A DNA stretch of 8,132 nt from NCBI GenBank assembly GCA_900757185.1, contig CAAEMX010000033.1, positions 1 through 8,132 of the forward strand. The letters are read 5' to 3'. The stretch comes from an uncultured Collinsella sp. (GTDB taxonomy: Bacteria > Actinomycetota > Coriobacteriia > Coriobacteriales > Coriobacteriaceae). The notes below the pieces were generated by a model. It was not told the DNA's origin. It saw nothing but the letters and a program-made list of their open reading frames with translations, and did no database searches. Shown one piece after another: positions 1 to 5,396 of the stretch; the first letter of the stretch is position 1; every line of letters starts with the position of its first letter. A program made the position numbers and the translations under genes.

Positions 1-9
1 GGGGCACCA
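1..9 (+). tRNA. Possible 3' end of a tRNA gene lying left of the window, or another repeat tail
   Basis: Positions 1-9 read GGGGCACCA, which fits the end of an acceptor stem, discriminator A6 and an encoded CCA at 7-9. The complete tails further right suggest an acceptor 3' strand CGGGGGC, so the parent tRNA should begin GCCCCCG. Only nine bases are visible. I cannot tell a real tRNA gene end from one more repeat unit, and the isotype cannot be assigned. Confidence 0.3.
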
Positions 10-19
10 GAGATTTGCC

Positions 20-48
20 GAGCCCGGTACCACCACGGTGCCGGGCTC
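20..48 (+). terminator. GC-rich hairpin, repeat copy 1 (possible tRNA terminator)
   Basis: A 12-bp stem, GAGCCCGGTACC (20-31) with GGTGCCGGGCTC (37-48), includes one T-G wobble and closes a 5-base loop, ACCAC. An outer helix can form between ACCAGA (6-11) and TCTGGT (50-55), taking in the tRNA-like CCA end. Only a weak TTCT follows, so termination on the plus strand is plausible but not certain. A processing or protective structure is the alternative. Confidence 0.5.
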
Positions 49-114
49 TTCTGGTCTAAAGGCCGGATTCGGACCGTCGACACCCGCGTCACTTATTTCC
101 CCGCGGGGGGAGTT

Positions 115-137
115 TTCGAATCCGCCCGGGGGCACCA
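115..137 (+). repeat. Reiterated tRNA 3' tail, copy A
   Basis: This segment parses as tRNA positions 54-76: T-loop TTCGAAT (115-121), T-stem 3' half CCGCC (122-126), acceptor 3' strand CGGGGGC (127-133), discriminator A (134) and CCA (135-137). The length is exactly that of a canonical tRNA from T54 to A76. The bases upstream do not give a matching T-stem 5' half (GGCGG expected) or any D-arm or anticodon arm. It is therefore a tail only, not a gene. Confidence 0.65.
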
Positions 138-147
138 GAGATTTGCC

Positions 148-176
148 GAGCCCGGTACCACCACGGTGCCGGGCTC
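148..176 (+). terminator. GC-rich hairpin, repeat copy 2
   Basis: Identical to the hairpin 128 bases upstream, including the 12-bp stem, the ACCAC loop and the possible outer helix (134-139 with 178-183). It follows the tRNA-like tail ending at 137 by ten bases. Its conservation between copies suggests either selection or recent duplication. Confidence 0.5.
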
Positions 177-242
177 TTCTGGTCTAAAGGCCGGATTCGG
201 ACCGTCGGCACCCGCGTCACCAATTTCCCCGCGGGGGGAGTT

Positions 243-265
243 TTTGAATCCGCCCGGGGGCACCA
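243..265 (+). repeat. Reiterated tRNA 3' tail, copy B (one T-loop change)
   Basis: Same 23-base layout as the copy 128 bases upstream. The T-loop reads TTTGAAT, with C117 replaced by T245. CCGCC, CGGGGGC, A and CCA are unchanged. The change falls in the otherwise conserved T-loop, as expected for a tail no longer constrained to work as tRNA. There is again no 5' tRNA half upstream. Confidence 0.6.
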
Positions 266-275
266 GAGATTTGCC

Positions 276-304
276 GAGCCCGGTACCACCACGGTGCCGG
301 GCTC
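276..304 (+). terminator. GC-rich hairpin, repeat copy 3 (last)
   Basis: Third identical copy of the stem-loop, with the outer helix 262-267/306-311. The repeat ends at 311, exactly at the base of this outer helix, so the array finishes on a complete tail-plus-hairpin module. Unique sequence begins at 312. Confidence 0.5.
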
Positions 305-323
305 TTCTGGTTCATGCCATGTC

Positions 324-363
324 AAAAACGAAGCGCCCGCTTGCTGGGGGAGGAAGCGGGCGC
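324..363 (-). terminator. Intrinsic terminator of the cell-wall signalling operon
   Basis: On the minus strand a perfect 10-bp stem (arms 354-363 and 333-342, GCGCCCGCTT with AAGCGGGCGC) closes an 11-base loop. It is followed by TTCGTTTTT (332-324). The hairpin begins 52 bases after the kinase stop codon, so it ends transcription of the minus-strand operon. It also separates that operon from the tRNA-tail repeats, which face it from the plus strand. Confidence 0.85.
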
Positions 364-415
364 CTGTGAGCGAATATGTTTGCGGCGAGAGCCGTAATGA
401 GCGGTTGGGTTGCGA

Positions 416-2377
416 CTAGTTGGTCGTACCGGAATCATCGCCCGTGCTCGTGCCTGAACCCGAACCCGAGCCAGAAAGTGCAACCGTCAGCGTAATCGTG
501 CTGTCGGTGGACTGCTTGCCGGTGGGGGAGACGCCCGTGACGGTGGCGTTTTCGTTGCCACTCACGGGGTTGCCGTTCTGATCGCAGAACGCGATGTTGT
601 AGAAGCCGGCGTTGTTGAGCGCGGTGACGGCGGCGGAAATGCTCTTGCCGTACAGGTTGCCCGGAACGCTGGCCTTGCCGGACTTCTTGGCAATGACGAC
701 GGTAATCGTGGCACCGGGCTTCTGCTTGCCGCTGGGGTTCCAGCTGATCACGGTGCCCTCGGTAACCGAGTCGTTCTCCTGGTAGCTCACGTCGACGCCA
801 AAGCCTGCCATATCGAGGGCGTTGCGCGCCTGGGCCTCGGTCATGTCGGTCAAGTCGGGGACGGACGTGGTATCCGGGCCGCTCGAGACCTTGTACGAGA
901 TGGTCGTGCCCTTCTCGACTTCCTTACCGGCGTCGGTGCCCTGCTCAAAGACCTGGCCTTCGTCGGCCTCGTTGGCCTCCTCGGTGACGTTGCCCTTTAG
1001 GCCAACGCTTGCCAGTGCCGCCTCTGCCTGGTCCTTGGTTAGACCGACAAGCTGGGGAACCTCAACCTTCTCGGAGGGCTTGGGGCCCTTGGAGATTACC
1101 AGGTTCACCTTGGTGCCCTTGGCCTTCTTGGTGTTGCCGTTGGGCGTCTGCTCGGCGACCTTGCCCTCGTCGACATCGTCGTTGTAGCTTTGGTCGATGG
1201 TGCCGACCTCGAGGCCGGCTTCCTTGATCTGCTCGACGGCAGTCTGCTGGTCCTTGCCCAGCACATCGGGCACGGTGACCTGCTCGCCGCCAAAGAGTCC
1301 TGTGGCAAAGGCCACCACGATACCGATGACGGCAACGGCTGCCACCACGGCGGCGATGATCTTGTTCTTGTTGGATTTGGGCTTTTCGACCTCGTAGGAG
1401 CCGGTGGAGCCCGAAACCGAGCTACGGGCGGTATTCTGGCCGCTCACGCCCGAGACGGGACGCACCATGGCGCGCGTCTGATCGGAAAGCTCGCGGGTCT
1501 TGGTGGCGCCCAGCTCACCGGGGGCACCGATGATGCGCGTGGGCTCCGAGATGTTGACGGCACGGCCCGATAGGTAGCTGTTGAGCACCTGACGCAGCTC
1601 GTCGGCGGTCTGGAAGCGGTTTGCCGGATCCTTCTCCATGCACTTGAGGATGATGCGCTCAAGGTCGGCGTCGACACCGGAGTTGATCTGGCTCGGCGGA
1701 ATAGGCAGCTCGTTGACCTGCTTGAGTGCGACCGAAATAGCGTCGTCACCGTCAAAGGGGACGCGGCCGGTGGCGCACTCGTACATCACGACGCCCAGCG
1801 AGTAGATATCCGAGGTGGGGCCGAGGTCCTGACCGCGGGTCTGCTCGGGGCTGACGTAGTGGGCGGTTCCCAGCACGTTGTTGTCTTGCGTGAGGTGGCT
1901 GTTTTTGGCGCGCGCGATTCCAAAGTCCATGACCTTGATATTGCCGTCGGGCAGCACCATGATGTTCTGCGGTTTGATGTCGCGGTGGATGATCTCGTGC
2001 TTGTGGGCGACCGAGAGTGCAGAGCTGATCTGCGATCCGATCTGGGCGACCTTCTTGGGGTCGAGGGCGCCGTGGCTCTTGATTCCGCTCTTAAGGTCGG
2101 TACCGCGCAGGTACTCCATGACGATGTAATAGGTGTCGCCGTCCTTGCCCCAATCGTAGACGCCCACGATATAGGGGGAGGAGAGACCGGCTGCTGCCTG
2201 GGCCTCCTGCTTAAAGCGTGCGGCGAAGGTTGCGTCGCCAGCATACTGTGGCAGCATGATCTTGACGGCTACCGTGCGGTCGAGGACCTGGTCCTGTGCA
2301 CGGTAGACGGTCGCCATACCGCCTGTCCCCACCTTATCCTTGAGGAGGTATCTTCCCCCGAGGACCCTCTGTTCCAT
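416..2377 (-). CDS. pknB: PknB-type transmembrane Ser/Thr kinase with four PASTA repeats
   Basis: Membrane receptor kinase that phosphorylates Thr/Ser on wall-synthesis and division proteins. PASTA repeats in this family bind muropeptides or lipid II. Numbering is from the ATG at 2377 (653 aa). The kinase domain spans about 9-270, with a Gly-rich loop GTGGMATVY, catalytic VAVK Lys39, HRDIKPQN (Asp133 catalytic), DFG 151-153 and GTAHYVSPEQ. A Thr-rich juxtamembrane linker runs 275-335. The transmembrane helix is about 339-361. PASTA repeats lie at about 366-431, 437-500, 503-565 and 569-633, then a Ser/Gly-rich tail. The fourth PASTA is the most divergent. An ATG at 2392 is in frame, but AGGAG sits five bases before the 2377 ATG and nothing comparable precedes 2392. 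It is the last operon gene, 132 bases after the SEDS-PBP fusion. No PknA gene separates them as in mycobacteria. Family assignment is secure; the symbol rests on gene order. Confidence 0.95.
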   Translation of the reverse strand: MEQRVLGGRYLLKDKVGTGGMATVYRAQDQVLDRTVAVKIMLPQYAGDATFAARFKQEAQAAAGLSSPYIVGVYDWGKDGDTYYIVMEYLRGTDLKSGIKSHGALDPKKVAQIGSQISSALSVAHKHEIIHRDIKPQNIMVLPDGNIKVMDFGIARAKNSHLTQDNNVLGTAHYVSPEQTRGQDLGPTSDIYSLGVVMYECATGRVPFDGDDAISVALKQVNELPIPPSQINSGVDADLERIILKCMEKDPANRFQTADELRQVLNSYLSGRAVNISEPTRIIGAPGELGATKTRELSDQTRAMVRPVSGVSGQNTARSSVSGSTGSYEVEKPKSNKNKIIAAVVAAVAVIGIVVAFATGLFGGEQVTVPDVLGKDQQTAVEQIKEAGLEVGTIDQSYNDDVDEGKVAEQTPNGNTKKAKGTKVNLVISKGPKPSEKVEVPQLVGLTKDQAEAALASVGLKGNVTEEANEADEGQVFEQGTDAGKEVEKGTTISYKVSSGPDTTSVPDLTDMTEAQARNALDMAGFGVDVSYQENDSVTEGTVISWNPSGKQKPGATITVVIAKKSGKASVPGNLYGKSISAAVTALNNAGFYNIAFCDQNGNPVSGNENATVTGVSPTGKQSTDSTITLTVALSGSGSGSGTSTGDDSGTTN

Positions 2378-2382
2378 TCCTG

Positions 2383-2387
2383 CTCCT
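2383..2387 (-). promoter_or_regulatory. Ribosome binding site deciding the kinase start
   Basis: AGGAG on the minus strand, five bases (CAGGA) before the ATG at 2377-2375. It lies inside the coding sequence that would result from the upstream ATG at 2392, which has only GCGAATAGTT before it. The downstream start is therefore preferred, giving an N-terminus MEQRVLGGRY that begins right at the kinase domain. Confidence 0.7.
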
Positions 2388-2402
2388 AACATAACTATTC
2401 GC

Positions 2403-2504
2403 TCAACGATGTGTGTAGTACCTACGATGTGGCCGCTGGGGCCGTGTGGCGCGTTGCCGCTGACTCTTCGGCCGCGGCGCGCCTCGGGTGTCCGATTCGA
2501 TCAT
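2403..2504 (-). CDS. Doubtful 33-codon Arg-rich small ORF in the fusion-kinase gap
   Basis: An ATG at 2504-2502, five bases after the TGA stop of the upstream fusion gene, opens 33 codons ending at TGA 2405-2403. AGGGAG, inside the end of the fusion gene, lies ten bases before the ATG, so translational coupling is possible. The product has nine Arg and no hydrophobic segment, and starts MIESDTRGAPRPK. Arg-rich reading frames arise by chance in GC-rich DNA and I recognise no family. It may only be spacer or a means of coupling translation to the kinase gene. Treat it as a candidate, not a gene. Confidence 0.15.
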   Translation of the reverse strand: MIESDTRGAPRPKSQRQRATRPQRPHRRYYTHR

Positions 2505-2509
2505 GGGCA

Positions 2510-5380
2510 TCACGCTCCCTGTGCGGCGAGCGCCGCGGTCAGGACGATGCCGGCAATCTTGGCCGCCTTGACGTCGTGTTTGTCGTAATCCTCCAAGGCC
2601 ACCGAGATGGCGACCGTGGGTGAATCGTAAGGTGCAAAGCCAACGAACATCGAGTTGACGTTGGTGCCGCCGGTCTCGGCCGAGCCGGTCTTGCCGGCGA
2701 CCTTGACGCCGGGGACCTGGGCATCGGTGCCGGTACCGGACTGGACGACGGCGAGCATGGCCTGCTTGACCTGGTCGGCCGTGGCAGAGCTGACAGCCTG
2801 GCCCAGCGAGCGGGACTGCGTGGTCTTAACCACGGTTCCGTCCGGGGCGAGTACCTGGGCTACAAAGTACGGATCCATGACCACGCCACTGTTAGCGATG
2901 GCGGCGGCAATCACGGCGTTTTGCATGACGGTGGTCTGCGGGCCGGGCGTGTGGTCCATGCCGACAGGCTGGCCGGCGCCGGCCCAGGCGGTCTCCCACT
3001 CGGTCATGAGCGACGGGTCGGCCATGATGGAGGCCGTGGAGGTCAGGTCCTGGCCGAGCTTTTGGCCGTAGCCAAAGGCGTTGGCAAACTGCACGAGCGT
3101 GTTTGCGCCAACTTCGTTTGCCACCTGGCCAAAGACGACGTTGGAGGACACGGCAAAGGCCTGCTGCAGGCTGATGGTGCCGTAGCTCTCGTTGGCATAG
3201 TTGGTGACCGGTGCGTTGCCGATGTCCATGGAGCCGGGCGCCTGGTAGGTGCTGGTAAGGCTGGCGGTACCGGTCTCGAGTGCCGCGGAAAGCGTAACGA
3301 CCTTAAACGTGGACCCCGGCGTGTACAGCGCGTCCATGGCGCGATTGTACATGGAGCCGTCCTCGCCGCCGCCCGCCTGCAGCAGGGCGTCGATGTTGGT
3401 GTTGTCGTAGGTGGGCGAGCTGGCGCATGCGAGCACCGCACCGGTACGCGGGTCGATGACCACTACAGCGCCCTTAAAGCCCTTGAGCGCCTGCTCGGCC
3501 GCCGTCTGGATACGCGAGTCGATGGTGAGCTTGGCGGTGTTGCCCGGCTGGGTCTGGCCCGCGAGCGACGCGATGGCGTTGTTCCAGCTGGAGTAATCCT
3601 TAGAGCCGGTGAGCGTGTCGTTCATGACACTCTCGATGGCGGTGGTGCCATACTGCTGGCTCACGTAGCCAACCACGTGCGCTGCCAGGTTGCCGTTGGG
3701 GTAGGAGCGTACGTAGGTGCCGTCCTCCTGCTGCAGCGACTCGGCCAGCGTCACGCCGTCGGACGTGATGATGGAACCGCGCTGGATGTACTTGGAGCGG
3801 GCGATAGTGTGGTTGTTGGTCGGCATATCCTGATAGTCCTTGGCCTTGATGACCTGGACATAGGTGAGGTTGCCGATAAGGATGGCGAACAGCGCCGTAA
3901 AGGCGAGCACCGCACGGGTTAGACGGTTGGCGAGCGCAACGCGGCCGAGCACACCGGATTCAGGCGTGTCGAGCAGGCGACGGCGCATGCGCGAGCCGAC
4001 GGAATGGCTGCCGCTGCCGTAGGAAGACGAGGTGGCAAAGCGCGTGCCCGTCGGGGCGGCGGCGGATGCGACCTGATCATCGGTGATGGCGGTCATGGTG
4101 CCGGTGCCGGTAAGCTCGGCCTCGCGTCCGGTCGCTTCGTCACCGGCGCGCAGCAGGAGCGCGACGATGATAAAGCTTGCCAGCAGCGAGGAACCGCCCT
4201 GGCTCATAAAGGGCAGGGTGACGCCGGTCAGCGGGATCAGGCGGGTAACGCCGCCCACGATCAAAAAGGCCTGGAAGCTGATGGCGGCCGTAAGGCCCGT
4301 GGCGCTAAAGGCGGCGAGGTCGGATTTAGCGCGGGCAGCCGTGGTGAGGCCACGCACGGCAAAGAGCATAAACAGGATGAGCACGGCGCCGCCGCCCAAA
4401 AGGCCCATCTCCTCGCCGATGGCAGAGAAGATAAAGTCGGACTCGACGACAGGGATGTTGTTGGCCATGCCGTTGCCGATACCAACACCGACCAGACCGC
4501 CATCGGCAAGCGAGAAGAGCGACTGGACGATCTGGTAGCCCTGGCCCTGGGCGTCCTTAAACGGATCGACCCAAACTTGGAAGCGCACCTGAACGTGCGA
4601 CAGGAACTTGTAGGCGCCCACGGCGCCGACGGCCAAGAGCGCAAGGCCGATAACGACATACGAAAAGCGCCCCGTGGCAACGTAGAGCATCAGCAAGAAG
4701 ATAGTGTAGAACAGCACGGCCGAACCCAGGTCGCGTTCGAAGACGACGACGAGCAGGCACACACCCCACACGGCAAACAGCGGCAGCAGCAGTCGCAGGC
4801 GAGGGATCTTAAAGCCCAGGATCTTGCGGTTGGAGATGGAGAGCAGCTCGCGGTTCTCGGCCAGGTACCCGGCCAGGAACAGCACGATAAAGACCTTGGC
4901 GAACTCGCCAGGCTGGATGGTAAAGCCCGCGATGCGAATCCACAGCTTGGAGCCCGAGATCGTGGTGCCGATAAAGATGGGCAGCATCAGCAGGATGATG
5001 CCGATAATGCCAAAGGTGTACTTGTAGCGCATGACCACGTCGAGGTTTTTGACCAGTGCGAGCGTTCCCACCATCAGGGCCACCGAGACAAACAGGATGA
5101 TGAGCTGTGAGATCGCGAGAGCGGGTGCGAGACGCGTCACGAACGTGATGCCGATGCCCGAAAGCACAAAGACAATGGGCAGGATGGCGGGGTCGGCACC
5201 GGGCGCCAAGATGCGCACGGCAATGTGGGCCGCGGCAAAGGCGGCAAAGAGGCCGATCGGTACGGCGAGCGTCTCAAAAGAGATGGCAGCGCCCGCGGTG
5301 AGCACGTACATCGCATACAGCAGGATGACGGGGAACGCCGAGGCGATGAGCAAGAGCAGCTCGGTGTTGCGGCGACTCAT
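2510..5380 (-). CDS. rodA-pbpA: Fused RodA/FtsW (SEDS) glycosyltransferase - class B penicillin-binding protein
   Basis: One polypeptide (956 aa from the ATG at 5380) that should both polymerise lipid II into glycan strands and crosslink them. Residues 1-414 are a SEDS domain with about ten transmembrane helices. It carries FERDLGSA (215-222), GQGYQIVQSLF, and VESDFIFSAIGEEMG, whose Asp315 aligns with the catalytic Asp of RodA. A Ser/Thr/Gly-rich linker without membrane segments, about 415-480, contains RMRRR. A further helix at about 485-507 anchors the class B PBP, with RGSIITSDG, the SxxK motif STFK (Ser690, Lys693), SSN (745-747) and KTG (897-899). Combined length equals M. tuberculosis RodA plus PbpA. 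Both halves have intact catalytic motifs and topology is consistent: linker cytosolic, transpeptidase outside. A GTG at 5389 is also in frame, but AAAGGGAG is spaced eight bases from the ATG. The gene starts 16 bases after the phosphatase stop. Confidence 0.95.
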   Translation of the reverse strand: MSRRNTELLLLIASAFPVILLYAMYVLTAGAAISFETLAVPIGLFAAFAAAHIAVRILAPGADPAILPIVFVLSGIGITFVTRLAPALAISQLIILFVSVALMVGTLALVKNLDVVMRYKYTFGIIGIILLMLPIFIGTTISGSKLWIRIAGFTIQPGEFAKVFIVLFLAGYLAENRELLSISNRKILGFKIPRLRLLLPLFAVWGVCLLVVVFERDLGSAVLFYTIFLLMLYVATGRFSYVVIGLALLAVGAVGAYKFLSHVQVRFQVWVDPFKDAQGQGYQIVQSLFSLADGGLVGVGIGNGMANNIPVVESDFIFSAIGEEMGLLGGGAVLILFMLFAVRGLTTAARAKSDLAAFSATGLTAAISFQAFLIVGGVTRLIPLTGVTLPFMSQGGSSLLASFIIVALLLRAGDEATGREAELTGTGTMTAITDDQVASAAAPTGTRFATSSSYGSGSHSVGSRMRRRLLDTPESGVLGRVALANRLTRAVLAFTALFAILIGNLTYVQVIKAKDYQDMPTNNHTIARSKYIQRGSIITSDGVTLAESLQQEDGTYVRSYPNGNLAAHVVGYVSQQYGTTAIESVMNDTLTGSKDYSSWNNAIASLAGQTQPGNTAKLTIDSRIQTAAEQALKGFKGAVVVIDPRTGAVLACASSPTYDNTNIDALLQAGGGEDGSMYNRAMDALYTPGSTFKVVTLSAALETGTASLTSTYQAPGSMDIGNAPVTNYANESYGTISLQQAFAVSSNVVFGQVANEVGANTLVQFANAFGYGQKLGQDLTSTASIMADPSLMTEWETAWAGAGQPVGMDHTPGPQTTVMQNAVIAAAIANSGVVMDPYFVAQVLAPDGTVVKTTQSRSLGQAVSSATADQVKQAMLAVVQSGTGTDAQVPGVKVAGKTGSAETGGTNVNSMFVGFAPYDSPTVAISVALEDYDKHDVKAAKIAGIVLTAALAAQGA

Positions 5381-5388
5381 AAGCGGCA

Positions 5389-5396
5389 CTCCCTTT
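5389..5396 (-). promoter_or_regulatory. Ribosome binding site deciding the SEDS-PBP start
   Basis: AAAGGGAG on the minus strand, eight bases (TGCCGCTT) before the ATG at 5380-5378. It overlaps the alternative GTG at 5389, so it could not serve that codon. The ATG start, beginning MSRRNTELLL, is therefore favoured. Confidence 0.75.

Larger units (their letters stand above)
1..311 (+). repeat. 128-bp tandem repeat carrying a tRNA 3' tail and a hairpin (2.4 copies)
   Basis: The sequence repeats with an exact period of 128 bases: position 5 matches 133 and 261. Identity ends abruptly at 311 (T at 312 against C at 184), and the array probably continues left of the window. Comparing positions 1-128 with 129-256 I find only four differences, at 80/208, 93/221, 94/222 and 117/245. 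The block holding the GCACCA end and the hairpin is identical in all three copies. Each unit has, in order: a 23-base tRNA-like 3' end, a 29-base GC-rich hairpin, and a spacer of about 60 bases containing CCCCGCGGGG. No complete tRNA or convincing ORF fits the unit. It resembles the E. coli tyrT repeats, in which a tRNA 3' end is reiterated downstream of the gene. That comparison is by layout, not by sequence. Confidence 0.9.

Noticed and set aside
56..137. Complete tRNA gene ending in CCA at 137
   Set aside because: No GCCCCCG 5' acceptor strand, GGCGG T-stem half, D-arm or anticodon arm can be found upstream of the T-loop. Only the last 23 bases fit.
1..311. CRISPR array
   Set aside because: The repeat is a 128-bp head-to-tail unit with near-identical spacers, not short repeats separated by unique spacers.
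89..369. ORFs of 67-78 codons on either strand across the repeats
   Set aside because: They are low-complexity readings of the repeat with no ribosome binding site, and they run through the hairpins.
2390..2392. ATG at 2392 as start of the kinase
   Set aside because: There is no Shine-Dalgarno before it. AGGAG lies inside the extra five codons and serves the ATG at 2377.
2415..2425. Short palindrome GTAGTACCTAC as an operator
   Set aside because: Only four paired bases with a 3-base centre; expected by chance and with no second copy nearby.
2921..3922. 333-codon plus-strand ORF opposite the PBP region
   Set aside because: It is an antisense shadow of the verified PBP domain in GC-rich DNA. 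The Gly/Arg/Val/His-rich product has no domain.
3977..3988. Internal start giving a separate PBP from Met465 of the fusion
   Set aside because: No ribosome binding site precedes this ATG, and the reading frame is continuous through the linker.
4004..5110. 368-codon plus-strand ORF opposite the SEDS region
   Set aside because: It is an antisense shadow of the membrane domain, giving a Gln/Asp/Arg/His-rich protein typical of such mirrors. The minus-strand frame has clear SEDS motifs.
5387..5389. GTG as start of the SEDS-PBP fusion
   Set aside because: The Shine-Dalgarno sequence overlaps this codon, while the ATG nine bases downstream has ideal spacing.
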